This document shows positions 10,836 to 19,461 of a stretch of 64,000 nt of DNA, in pieces. Location of the stretch: positions 1,612,001-1,676,000 of the forward strand of contig NZ_CP037993.1 in the NCBI RefSeq assembly GCF_004367745.1, in the 5' to 3' direction. The first letter of the stretch is position 1. Each line of letters starts with the position of its first letter. Origin of the DNA: Herbaspirillum huttiense. Its GTDB lineage: Bacteria; Pseudomonadota; Gammaproteobacteria; Burkholderiales; Burkholderiaceae_D. Below the pieces are notes generated by a model. The model worked only from the letters and a program-made list of their open reading frames with translations. It was not told the origin of the DNA and did not search any database. Both the position numbers and the translations under genes were made by a program.

Positions 10836-10841
10836 ATTATA
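10836..10841 (-). promoter_or_regulatory. -10 box of the argF operon
   Basis: A perfect TATAAT on the minus strand would start RNA near 10829, giving a leader of about 49 nt that consists mainly of the hairpin. Confidence 0.5.
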
Positions 10842-11053
10842 AGGGATTCGGCTTAAAAAGATACCCGCAGTACTTGCTGCAAAGAAACTCTCCGGGGTTT
10901 CGCTAATTCGGGTCAAAGATGAAGTCCCGCGCACGGCATCGGGGATGCGCTTCGAATTCCTTCGATGCACGTGAAGAAAATTTTCGAAATCCGTATCCAG
11001 CTTTTTCGAGGAATGCTCACTAAGTGCGACAAAGAGCCTGATTTCACGTCGCA

Positions 11054-11072
11054 AATGAGAATTATTACTATT
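11054..11072 (+). promoter_or_regulatory. Putative Fur box upstream of the siderophore receptor
   Basis: TGAGAAT-T-ATTACTA fits the 7-1-7 Fur pattern TGATAAT-N-ATTATCA with three mismatches, 50 nt before the receptor start in an otherwise GC-rich region. Iron repression is inferred. Confidence 0.6.
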
Positions 11073-11121
11073 CAGGTGGCTAGAATCCGCAGCTTTCCCT
11101 TGCCTGAAAGGAACAGCTGCC

Positions 11122-13332
11122 ATGTCGCACGATTCTTCTTGCCCGCACCCGTTACAGGGTTTGCGCCGGTCTTTTTCTTCATCACGTTCCTCGCCGCCCA
11201 AGCTGCGCGCCTTGCCGGCGGCGCTGGTGGCGGCTTTGTTCGCGTTTCCTGTTTCCGCTGCTGCCGCCGAGGCCACGGCCGAGCGCGAGGAGGGCGATGC
11301 TGCGCGCCTGCCTGCCGTCGAGGTCCGCAGCCAGCGCAATCTGCACGATCCCCGTCCCGGCCCGCTGGGTAGCGCCACCCGCACCGCCACCGATGTGCGC
11401 GAGGTGCCGCAGACGGTGCAGGCGGTCGATGCCGCGCAGGTCAGGGCTTATGGCGGGCGCGGGCTGGCGGCGGCATTGGCCGGGGTGCCAGGCGTCTCCA
11501 ATGTCTCCGATACGCGCTTCGATGCCTTCCGGCTGCGCGGCTTTTCCAATGCCGGCGATACCCTGCTCGACGGCATGCGCGATGACGCGCAATACGTGCG
11601 CAGCCTGGGCAACATTGATCGCATCGAGATCCTCAAGGGCCCGGCCGCCGTGCTCTACGGACGCGGCAGCGGCGGCGGCGTGATCAATCGCATCAGCAAG
11701 CAGCCGGAACGTGAAGCCTTCGGTCAGGCCACCGCCATCTGGGGCAGCCGTGGCCAGCAGGGCGGGGCGGTGGACTGGAATCGTCCGCTGGGCGAGCAAT
11801 GGGGGCTGCGCATCAACGCCGGGCGTGAACACGAAGCCCACTTCCGCCACGACGTCCGCGGCACGCGCCAGTACTTCGCCCCGGCCCTGAAGTGGGAGTC
11901 CGGCCGCGACAGCTGGCTGCTGCAGGCGGACTACGATGAATTCGAACGGGTTCCGGATCGCGGCGTACCGGGCCGGGTCACGGCGTTGACGGGCAACGAT
12001 ACGGTTGCAGCCCTTGCCTTGCCGGTGGCGTCGGACCGCGCCTTCTTCGGTGCGGCCGGGCGCGACTTCATCCGCGATACCAGTCTCAGCCTGCGTTCCA
12101 CCCTCACAAGGTCCATTGCGCCGGACTGGAGCGTGCGGCAGATGGTGAGCGTGTTTGATCTCAACAGCGACTTCGACAATACCTTCGTTACCCAAGGCTA
12201 CGTCAGCGCCGGCCGCAACCTGGGCAGCGTGCAGCGCAGTCGCTTTCAACAGAACCTGCAGCAGCGCAATGTGCAAGCCAACCTCGAATTGCTCGGCACG
12301 CTCAAGAGCGGCCTCTTGCAGCACGAGCTGCTGGCCGGTGCCGAATACGGCTGGCAGAAGCGCGAGCCGCGCTTGTGGATGGCCACTGCGCTGCCCGTCT
12401 CGCTGACCGATCCCGAGGTGCGCAACGCCACGCCCCAGCCGCAGCCCTGGCAGATGAACTACCACCGGGTCGATTCCGTGGGCTTGTATGCGCAAGACCA
12501 GATCGCCATCGGGGCGCAATGGAAAGTCCTGGCCGGGGTGCGCTGGGATCACTTCGAAGTCGATTCCCGCAGCCGCCTGCGCGACATTCGCATCGAGCGT
12601 TCCAGCAACGCCGTGAGCCCGCGCGTGGGCGCGGTATGGGAAGCCCTGCCGGCGCATCACTTCTATGGATCGTGGAGCAAGAGCTATGCGCCGGTGGGCG
12701 GCGACGTGATCGGCTTGTCACCGGGGGCGAAGGGCAATGGCAATGACCTGGGACCCCAATTCAGCCGCCAGCTGGAAGCCGGGGTCAAGAGCGACTGGTT
12801 CGGGCGCAGGATCAGCACGACGCTGGCCTGGTTCGAACTGGAACTCTACAACCGCACCGTGGCCGACCCGGTGCAGCCGGGCGTGTTCACCCAGAGCGGA
12901 CTGGAGCGCAATCGCGGCATCGAATTGAGCGTGGCGGGGGAAGTGGCGCGCCACTGGTTCGTGCGCGGCGGCTGGACCCAGCAGAATTCAAGGGTGGTGC
13001 GGGCTGAGGCGCAGTATGCGGGCAAGCGAGCGTCCGGGGTCTCGGCGCGCAATGGCAGCTTGTTCGTGTCCTATGCGCCGCCCCTGGGATGGTTTGGCGA
13101 GGCGGGCGTGGTGGTGGAGGGCGCGCGCTTTGCCGATCGCGAGAACCTGCTGGAGCTGCCCGGCTACGTGCGCTGGGATGCGCTGCTGGGCTACCGGATG
13201 GCGCGCGCCGAATACACGCTGGCCGCCACCAACCTGGCCAACCGGCACTATTACGTCAGTGCCACCGGCGCCACCCAGATCGTGCCGGGGGCACCGCGTG
13301 CGGTGGTGTTGACGGCTGCCTACAAGTTCTGA
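11122..13332 (+). CDS. TonB-dependent siderophore receptor
   Basis: A 736-residue outer-membrane receptor. A signal sequence with a long basic N-terminus ends around residue 48 (FPVSAAAAEA). The plug domain follows (VPQTVQAVDAAQV, FRLRGFS, LLDGMRDDAQYVRSLGNIDRIEILKGPAAVLYGRG), then a 22-strand barrel ending in the required aromatic AYKF. The sequence belongs to the ferrichrome/catecholate FhuA-FiuA-like group; the ligand cannot be decided. AAGGAA precedes the start. A Fur-like box upstream and lack of transport genes nearby suggest a solitary iron-regulated receptor. Confidence 0.92.
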   Translation: MSHDSSCPHPLQGLRRSFSSSRSSPPKLRALPAALVAALFAFPVSAAAAEATAEREEGDAARLPAVEVRSQRNLHDPRPGPLGSATRTATDVREVPQTVQAVDAAQVRAYGGRGLAAALAGVPGVSNVSDTRFDAFRLRGFSNAGDTLLDGMRDDAQYVRSLGNIDRIEILKGPAAVLYGRGSGGGVINRISKQPEREAFGQATAIWGSRGQQGGAVDWNRPLGEQWGLRINAGREHEAHFRHDVRGTRQYFAPALKWESGRDSWLLQADYDEFERVPDRGVPGRVTALTGNDTVAALALPVASDRAFFGAAGRDFIRDTSLSLRSTLTRSIAPDWSVRQMVSVFDLNSDFDNTFVTQGYVSAGRNLGSVQRSRFQQNLQQRNVQANLELLGTLKSGLLQHELLAGAEYGWQKREPRLWMATALPVSLTDPEVRNATPQPQPWQMNYHRVDSVGLYAQDQIAIGAQWKVLAGVRWDHFEVDSRSRLRDIRIERSSNAVSPRVGAVWEALPAHHFYGSWSKSYAPVGGDVIGLSPGAKGNGNDLGPQFSRQLEAGVKSDWFGRRISTTLAWFELELYNRTVADPVQPGVFTQSGLERNRGIELSVAGEVARHWFVRGGWTQQNSRVVRAEAQYAGKRASGVSARNGSLFVSYAPPLGWFGEAGVVVEGARFADRENLLELPGYVRWDALLGYRMARAEYTLAATNLANRHYYVSATGATQIVPGAPRAVVLTAAYKF

Positions 13333-13343
13333 AGAGGGCCAGG

Positions 13344-14291
13344 TCAGTACAAGGTCTGTGAAGATTCATGCACCAGCTGCGCATACAGCTGGTGGCGCAT
13401 CCCCGCAATCTCGCCGGCCTGTACCGCCTCCAGCACCGCACAGCCCGGCTCGTTGAGATGGTGGCAGTTGTAGAACCGGCACTTGCCCAGATAGGGGGTG
13501 AAGTCGCGGAAGGCGCGTTCCAGCATGCCTTCGGAGAGCTGGTACAGGCCGAACTCCTGGAAGCCCGGCGAATCGATGATGCTGGCTTCCTGCTCCATCT
13601 GGTACAGCCGGGTGAAGGTCGTGGTGTGCTTGCCGGTATCGAGGGCGGCCGAGATTTCGCGGGTGGCGATATCGGCGTCCGGGACGATCAGGTTGATGAT
13701 GGAGGACTTGCCCATGCCCGACTGGCCGATCAGGATGGTGCTCTTGCCGGCCAACAGCGGCATGAAGGCCGCGCGCGTCTCTTCCGGCTGGGCCTTGGCC
13801 GAGACCTCGTGCACCGGATAACCCAGGCGCGCATACACCTGCAGGCGTTCACGCGTCTTGGGCAGGGCTTCGGTGATGTCGGTCTTGTTCAGGATCAGGT
13901 GCGCCGAGACACCGGCCGATTCGGCCGCCACCAGCGAGCGCGAGACCAGGTCATCCGAAAAGCTCGGTTCGGTCGCCACCACGATGAAGAGTTGATCCAC
14001 ATTGGCCGCCAGCAGCTTGGACTTGTACTGGTCCGAGCGATAAAGCAGGGTGCGCCGTTCGTCGATGCTTTCCACCACGCCCTGGTCGGCCGAGGTACGG
14101 GCCAGGCGGATGTGGTCGCCGACCGCCACGTCGCTCTTCTTGCCACGGGTGACGCAATTCAGTTTCTGGTCACCGGCCTGCACCAGATAGTGACGGCCGT
14201 GGGCGGCGATCACCAGCCCCTGTTCCAGCTCAGCCTTGTTCGTCGCTGATCCTGCCCTGGCGCTGCGTGCGCCTTGCTTGCGGACTCCCAT
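13344..14291 (-). CDS. rsgA: Ribosome small subunit-dependent GTPase A
   Basis: A 315-residue circularly permuted GTPase that helps late 30S subunit maturation. The order of motifs is G4 (LNKTD), G1 ([13 protein letters not shown]), G3 ([10 protein letters not shown]), as expected for RsgA, with an N-terminal OB fold and a C-terminal zinc finger ([14 protein letters not shown]). The start overlaps the stop of phhB by one base (TGATG), so the two are translationally coupled. Confidence 0.96.
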   Translation of the reverse strand: MGVRKQGARSARAGSATNKAELEQGLVIAAHGRHYLVQAGDQKLNCVTRGKKSDVAVGDHIRLARTSADQGVVESIDERRTLLYRSDQYKSKLLAANVDQLFIVVATEPSFSDDLVSRSLVAAESAGVSAHLILNKTDITEALPKTRERLQVYARLGYPVHEVSAKAQPEETRAAFMPLLAGKSTILIGQSGMGKSSIINLIVPDADIATREISAALDTGKHTTTFTRLYQMEQEASIIDSPGFQEFGLYQLSEGMLERAFRDFTPYLGKCRFYNCHHLNEPGCAVLEAVQAGEIAGMRHQLYAQLVHESSQTLY

Positions 14292-14647
14292 CAGGCCGGG
14301 GCGCGCTGGGCGAAAATGGCGTCGACCTTGGCCGCGCAGATGAAGTCATTGGCCGACAAACCGCCACGGCCTTCATTGACGCTATGGGTATCGAACTTCA
14401 CGTTGCAGCGGTTGTAGGTGACGGTCAGTTCCGGGTGATGGTCTTCGGCGTGGATGATCCACGCGATCGCGTTGACGAAGGCCAGGGTCTCGTAATAGTT
14501 GCCGAAGGCGAAGCTGCGCGCCAGCTTGCCGCCGTCGATCTTCCAGTCGGGCAGGGCGGCCAGGTGGGCGGCGATGGCAGCGTCATCCAGCGCGGCGATG
14601 GGCTGGACGCTGCGGGCGGCGGCGAGGGTGCTTGCGGTGATGCTCAT
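14291..14647 (-). CDS. phhB: Pterin-4a-carbinolamine dehydratase
   Basis: A 118-residue protein with [18 protein letters not shown], the DHHP active-site region of PCD/DCoH enzymes, and the C-terminal [14 protein letters not shown]. It recycles 4a-hydroxytetrahydrobiopterin made by aromatic amino acid hydroxylases. It lies between an M48 peptidase (62 nt upstream) and rsgA (overlapping). No phenylalanine hydroxylase gene is visible in the window, so the physiological pterin partner is unknown. Confidence 0.93.
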   Translation of the reverse strand: MSITASTLAAARSVQPIAALDDAAIAAHLAALPDWKIDGGKLARSFAFGNYYETLAFVNAIAWIIHAEDHHPELTVTYNRCNVKFDTHSVNEGRGGLSANDFICAAKVDAIFAQRAPA

Positions 14648-14708
14648 GGGGTTCTCCTGCGGCGGGCTGTTTCATTCATCCAGCCCGCCTTGTAGATGAT
14701 CAAAAAAT

Positions 14709-16019
14709 TCAGTGGCTGCCCGCGGCGGCGGCTGTTCCCGACCTTGCGCGATGGGCGGCGATGGCAGCGTGCAGATGCTGGATGCGCAGCGACGCCGGCG
14801 GGTGCGAATCGTAGAAGGCCGAGTGCAGCGGATCGGGGGTGAGGGTGGAGGCATTGTCCTCGTACAGCTTGACCAGTGCCGATACCAGATCCTGGGCATC
14901 GGTGTGCTGTGCGGCGAAGGCATCGGCCTCGAACTCGTGCTTGCGCGAGGAGAGCGAAGACAGCGGCGAGAACAGGAAAGTGAAGATCGGCAGCACCAGC
15001 ATGAACAGGATCAGGGCCATGGTATCGTTGCTGCCCAAGAGCAGCGGCTCCACGCCCAGGCCGGTATAGAACCAGGCCTGGCCCTTCAGATAGCCCAGCA
15101 GCGCCAGGAAGGCCAGCGACAGGCCGAACATGACGACCACGCGTTTGACGATGTGCTTGAGCTTGAAGTGGCCCAGTTCGTGGGCCAGCACGGCTTCGAT
15201 CTCATGCGGGGCCAGGCGCGCCAGCAGGGTGTCGAAGAAGACGATGCGCTTGCCCGAGCCGAAGCCCGAGAAGTAGGCATTGCCATGCGCGCTGCGCTTG
15301 GAACCGTCCATCACGAACAAGCCCTTGGAGGCGAATCCGACGCGCTGCATCAATCCCTCGATGCGGCTGCGCAGGCTGTCATCTTCCAGCGCGGTGAATT
15401 TGTTGAAGAGCGGCGCGATGAAGCTGGGATAGATCACCAGCATGAGCAGCTGGAAGGCGCACAGCACGATCCAGGTATAGAACCACCAGAGCGCGCCGGC
15501 CTTTTCCATCAGCACCAGCACCACCCACAGAAGCGGCAGGCCGATCACGGCACCCAGCAGGGTTTGCTTGATCATGTCGCTGAAGAACAATCCACGCGTC
15601 ATCTTGTTGAAGCCGAAACCGGCTTCCAGTTTGAACTGGCGGTAGTAGTCAAAGGGCAAATCCACCGCGCCCGAAATAAGACCAAATCCCGCCACCAGCG
15701 CGATCTGGTACACCATGCCCGGTTCGCCGGTCCAGCCCAGCAGCAGGCTGGAGAGCCATTGCAGCCCGCCCAGCAGGGTGAAGCCGATCAGCACAGCAGC
15801 ATTGACGATCAGCGTCACCAGGCCGAACTTGGTGCGCGCCACCGTATAGTCGGCCGCCTTCTGGTGGGCCGACAGCGGGATTTTTTCCGCGAACTCGGGC
15901 GGCACGGCCGCGCGGTGGGCGATCACATGGCGAAGTTGGCGCGAGGCCAGCCAGAAACGCACGCCCAAGCTGATGGCCAGGAATACGACGAACAAAACTG
16001 AAAACGAAAGTGAAGACAT
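14709..16019 (-). CDS. M48 family (STE24/HtpX-like) membrane metalloendopeptidase
   Basis: A 436-residue polytopic membrane protein. The start was set at ATG 16019 (MSSLSFSVLF), because the open frame upstream is not membrane-like and overlaps the orn promoter region. Zinc motif HELGH lies in VLAHELGHFKLKH near residue 280, with the third ligand in HEFEADAFA. The length and CAAX-protease-1-like N-terminal domain (five or more hydrophobic segments) match STE24-type proteases rather than shorter HtpX. Likely role: membrane protein quality control. Confidence 0.92.
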   Translation of the reverse strand: MSSLSFSVLFVVFLAISLGVRFWLASRQLRHVIAHRAAVPPEFAEKIPLSAHQKAADYTVARTKFGLVTLIVNAAVLIGFTLLGGLQWLSSLLLGWTGEPGMVYQIALVAGFGLISGAVDLPFDYYRQFKLEAGFGFNKMTRGLFFSDMIKQTLLGAVIGLPLLWVVLVLMEKAGALWWFYTWIVLCAFQLLMLVIYPSFIAPLFNKFTALEDDSLRSRIEGLMQRVGFASKGLFVMDGSKRSAHGNAYFSGFGSGKRIVFFDTLLARLAPHEIEAVLAHELGHFKLKHIVKRVVVMFGLSLAFLALLGYLKGQAWFYTGLGVEPLLLGSNDTMALILFMLVLPIFTFLFSPLSSLSSRKHEFEADAFAAQHTDAQDLVSALVKLYEDNASTLTPDPLHSAFYDSHPPASLRIQHLHAAIAAHRARSGTAAAAGSH

Positions 16020-16193
16020 GCTTTCCCTGTGCGAAAATGGCGGAAGTTCGAGGCCCAGGCCCGCGTCCTGCCCCAGCCGGCAACGGTGGCAGGCCTGTTG
16101 GCCGTGCCGTCCGGTGCGATCCGGGCGAGCGAACCCAGCAATGAACCCTGCAGTAGATGGGGCCAGGCCCCATCCCGTCAATAAGGAAGAATT

Positions 16194-16763
16194 ATGTCAC
16201 AAGCCCCCGCCGCGCCTGTCCGGCCCAATGAAATGAACCTGGTCTGGGTCGATATGGAAATGACCGGCCTGGATCCGGACAAGGATCGCATCATCGAAGT
16301 GGCCGTGGTGGTTACCGATGCAGAACTGAACGTGCTGGGCGAAGGCCCGGTGCTGGCCATCCACCAGTCCGACGAGCTGCTGGACGGCATGGACGCCTGG
16401 AACAAGGGCACCCACGGCCGTTCCGGCCTGATCGACCGCGTCAAGGCGTCCACCGTCACCGAAGCCGACGCCGAACAACAGATCATCGCCTTCCTGAAGC
16501 AATACGTCCCGGCCGGAAAGTCGCCCATGTGCGGCAATTCGATCTGCCAGGACCGCCGTTTCATGGTGCGCGGCATGCCCAAGCTGGAAGAATTCTTCCA
16601 CTATCGCAACCTCGATGTGTCGACCCTGAAGGAACTCTGCAAGCGCTGGAAGCCCGAAATCGCCACCGGTTTCAAGAAGCGCCAGATGCACACGGCCCTG
16701 GCCGACATCCTGGAGTCGATCGAAGAACTGAAGTACTACCGCGAACACTTCATCAAGGAGTGA
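16194..16763 (+). CDS. orn: Oligoribonuclease
   Basis: A 189-residue DEDDh 3'-5' exonuclease that degrades 2-5 nt RNA fragments, including pGpG from c-di-GMP turnover. Catalytic blocks: [10 protein letters not shown] (residues ~18-27), ATHGRSGL-like [17 protein letters not shown] and H-T-A-L-A-D-I. AGGAAG is 6-7 nt before the start. Divergent from the M48 peptidase gene. Confidence 0.97.
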   Translation: MSQAPAAPVRPNEMNLVWVDMEMTGLDPDKDRIIEVAVVVTDAELNVLGEGPVLAIHQSDELLDGMDAWNKGTHGRSGLIDRVKASTVTEADAEQQIIAFLKQYVPAGKSPMCGNSICQDRRFMVRGMPKLEEFFHYRNLDVSTLKELCKRWKPEIATGFKKRQMHTALADILESIEELKYYREHFIKE

Positions 16764-16820
16764 GGCCGTAGCATCCGGCCCAGGCAGAGTGGTTGGCAGC
16801 AACGCCATCCTGTATGAAAC

Positions 16821-16854
16821 AAAAAGGCGCGCCCGGCATCCGGCGCGCCTTTTT
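16821..16854. terminator. Bidirectional terminator between orn and the yecA-like gene
   Basis: AAAAAGGCGCGCC pairs with GGCGCGCCTTTTT around a short loop; both strands end in T tracts, serving convergent genes. Confidence 0.85.
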
Positions 16855-16870
16855 CATGGTGCCGGGTGAA

Positions 16871-17566
16871 TCATTCTTCCGAATCTGCGCCGCAGCACTT
16901 CTTGTATTTCTTGCCACTGCCGCAGGGGCAGGCATCGTTGCGGCCGGTCTTGGGCGCATCGCGTTGCACCTGCTCGACCGCCGACTTGCGCTTGGGCGCC
17001 CAGTAGCGGTGGATGTGCGGAATGGCCGATTCGATCTCGATGGCCAGCTTGTGGGTCTTGAGCGGGTCGTCGATGAGCCTGGTTTCTTCCTCTTCCAGCT
17101 CTTCCGAGCCCAGAAGGTAGATGGGACGCATCAGCGGGGCCAGGTTGGAGTGGAAGATTTCGTCCCACTGCGCCGCGCGCAACTGGATGCCTTCCCAGAA
17201 CCCCCAGGCCCAGGCTTCCGCATCCAGCAGCGGTTTGCCTTCGTGCTCGCGCTCGCAGAACAGAGGTTCATATTCCTTGGGGGCGACTTCGAAGGTGATG
17301 GCGATTTCGTTCATGGTGCGCGCGATCAGGCTGGTGATGCGCTCGGCTTCCTTGCCGTTCTTGAACTTGGGGGTATCTTCCGGACGGCTGCCCCAGACGC
17401 GCGGCAGCCATTCGGCCATCAGCACTTCCTGCGGACCGATGGCCAAGGCCGTCAGGTAGCCGTGCAGGGTGTCCATGGTCATCACATCGTCGGCGCAGCG
17501 ATCGGAGAGGAGAAAATCGTCGAGTTCGTCGAATTCGGCGTCGGAAAGGGGCTGGTCGAGATGCAT
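16871..17566 (-). CDS. UPF0149 (YecA-like) protein with C-terminal SEC-C zinc motif
   Basis: A 231-residue cytoplasmic protein. Residues 1-190 match the YecA/UPF0149 all-helical family ([27 protein letters not shown]); residues ~205-228 are a SEC-C zinc-binding motif ([19 protein letters not shown]), also found on SecA. The ATG at 17566 was chosen because the family begins with M-x-L-D-x-P-L-x-x-x-E; the frame is open further upstream. A ribosome- or chaperone-linked role has been proposed for such proteins but is not established. Confidence 0.88.
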   Translation of the reverse strand: MHLDQPLSDAEFDELDDFLLSDRCADDVMTMDTLHGYLTALAIGPQEVLMAEWLPRVWGSRPEDTPKFKNGKEAERITSLIARTMNEIAITFEVAPKEYEPLFCEREHEGKPLLDAEAWAWGFWEGIQLRAAQWDEIFHSNLAPLMRPIYLLGSEELEEEETRLIDDPLKTHKLAIEIESAIPHIHRYWAPKRKSAVEQVQRDAPKTGRNDACPCGSGKKYKKCCGADSEE

Positions 17567-17678
17567 GATGGTTCCAATGACTGATGCTAAAGGCAGGAGT
17601 GTAAAGGCATTGGGCCGGGGGCGCGAGTGTTGCGGCCCGGATCGTGCAATCTGATGGGGCGGGCAGGCTGGTGGACAG

Positions 17679-17684
17679 TACAAT
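17679..17684 (+). promoter_or_regulatory. Candidate -10 box of srkA
   Basis: TACAAT is 6 nt before ATG 17691. If used, the mRNA would begin at or next to the start codon. A -35 was not recognised. Confidence 0.3.
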
Positions 17685-17690
17685 AGGCGG

Positions 17691-18704
17691 ATGAATTCCC
17701 CCGCCCAATCTGCTGACCTCCCCGACGCCACTTCCTTCGCCACGCTCTCGCCCGATACGGTACTCGATGCCCTCGACGGGCTGGGCCTCTACGGAGACGG
17801 CCGCCTGCTGGCCCTGAACAGCTACGAAAACCGCGTCTACCAGGTCGGCATGGAAGACGGCCCGCCGCTGGTGGCCAAGTTTTATCGTCCCTTGCGCTGG
17901 AGTGATGAGCAGATCCTCGAAGAACACGCTTTTTCGCAGGAATTGGCCGACGAAGAAGTGCCGGTGGTGCCCGCCATGCGTCTCGACAATGGTGTCACCC
18001 TGCATCGCCACGCCGGTTTCCGCTTTGCCGTGTTCCGCCGCCACGGTGGCCGTGCACCTGAGCTGGACGATGCCGATACCCTGGAGCGTCTGGGCCGCTT
18101 CATCGGCCGCATCCATGCGGTCGGCCTGCGCAGCCCCTTCCAGTCCCGCCCGGCTCTGGACCTCGCCAGCTTCGGCGAAGAACCGCGCGACTGGCTGCTG
18201 GCGCATGATTTCATCCCGATGGATGTAGCCACCGCCTGGCGCACCACGGTCGAGCAGGCTCTTGAGGGCGTGCGGCGTTGCTACGAGCGGGCAGGGGAGA
18301 TTCGCACCCTGCGCCTGCATGGCGATTGCCATGTCGGCAACGTCCTGTGGACCGATGCCGGCCCGCACTTCGTCGATTTCGACGACAGCCGCAGCGGCCC
18401 GGCCGTGCAGGACCTGTGGATGCTGCTCTCGGGCGAACGGCGCGAGATGGTCGGCCAGCTGGCCGACCTGTTGGCAGGATATGAAAGTTTCTGCGAATTC
18501 GAGCCACGCGAGCTGTATCTCATCGAAGCCCTGCGCACCCTGCGCCTGATCCATTATTCCGCCTGGCTGGCGCGGCGCTGGGATGACCCGGCGTTCCCGG
18601 TGGCCTTCCCCTGGTTCAATACCCAACGTTACTGGCAGGACCGCATCCTGGAACTGCGCGAACAGATCGCGCTGATGGATGAACCGCCCCTGTGGCCGGT
18701 GTAA
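17691..18704 (+). CDS. srkA: Stress response Ser/Thr protein kinase SrkA (YihE/RdoA)
   Basis: A 337-residue aminoglycoside-phosphotransferase-fold kinase. Features in order: [10 protein letters not shown] (nucleotide loop), VAKFYRP with the ATP lysine, [12 protein letters not shown] (catalytic loop), and FVDFDDS (metal-binding DFD). SrkA counteracts programmed cell death and stress signalling in E. coli. The tag gene begins 10 nt downstream, so the two are probably one transcript. Confidence 0.93.
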   Translation: MNSPAQSADLPDATSFATLSPDTVLDALDGLGLYGDGRLLALNSYENRVYQVGMEDGPPLVAKFYRPLRWSDEQILEEHAFSQELADEEVPVVPAMRLDNGVTLHRHAGFRFAVFRRHGGRAPELDDADTLERLGRFIGRIHAVGLRSPFQSRPALDLASFGEEPRDWLLAHDFIPMDVATAWRTTVEQALEGVRRCYERAGEIRTLRLHGDCHVGNVLWTDAGPHFVDFDDSRSGPAVQDLWMLLSGERREMVGQLADLLAGYESFCEFEPRELYLIEALRTLRLIHYSAWLARRWDDPAFPVAFPWFNTQRYWQDRILELREQIALMDEPPLWPV

Positions 18705-18714
18705 ATCCGGCGAA

Positions 18715-19305
18715 ATGAACGAAAACAACACCATCATGACGCAAACACTTGTCCGCTGCGGCTGGGTCAACCTGGCCAATCCCCGCTATGTGCAGTATCA
18801 CGACCATGAATGGGGCGTGCCCTGCCACGATGAAACACGTCTGTTCGAGATGCTGAACCTGGAAGGTGCCCAGGCCGGACTGTCCTGGGAAACCGTGCTC
18901 AACAAGCGTGACAGCTACCGCGAGGCCTTCGACGACTGGGATGCCGAGAAGATCGCCCGTTATGACGAGCGCAAGGTGGCGCAATTGCTGAAGAATCCCG
19001 GCATCGTGCGCAACCGTCTGAAGGTGGCCGCCACCATCGGCAATGCGCGTGCCTACCTGCAACTGCGCGAGGAAGTCGGCGGGCTCGATGCCTATCTGTG
19101 GGGCAAGGTCGATGGCCAGCCCATCGTCAACCGCTGGGCTTCACTGGCCGATTGCCCGGCCAAGACGCCGCTGTCGGATGCGATTTCCAAGGAGCTGGCC
19201 AAGCGCGGCTTCAAGTTTGTCGGTTCCACCATCATCTACGCCTATCTGCAAGGCGTGGGCGTGATCAACGATCACGTGGTGGATTGCCATTGTCACGGCC
19301 GTTGA
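18715..19305 (+). CDS. tag: DNA-3-methyladenine glycosylase I
   Basis: A 196-residue Tag enzyme removing 3-methyladenine from alkylated DNA. RCGWV, HDHEWGVP and C-terminal NDHVVDCHCH supply the structural zinc ligands (Cys, His, His, Cys). ATG 18715 has a GGCGAA just upstream; ATG 18736 (MTQTLVRCGW) is an alternative and gives the more usual family length. The frame is open further into srkA but that overlap is unlikely. Confidence 0.93.
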   Translation: MNENNTIMTQTLVRCGWVNLANPRYVQYHDHEWGVPCHDETRLFEMLNLEGAQAGLSWETVLNKRDSYREAFDDWDAEKIARYDERKVAQLLKNPGIVRNRLKVAATIGNARAYLQLREEVGGLDAYLWGKVDGQPIVNRWASLADCPAKTPLSDAISKELAKRGFKFVGSTIIYAYLQGVGVINDHVVDCHCHGR

Positions 19306-19461
19306 GGCCGGGCGTGCTCTGCACCAAAAGGCCAGCCGATGGGCGGCGGCAGGGCACCGGTTTGGTTTACACTCGCAGCCTGCGATGCAGCATCAGCTTG
19401 CACTGCATGGATTCACGAGGCCGGCTGGCGCACTGCCAGGCCGGTGAAGTTTGGGAGTAGC

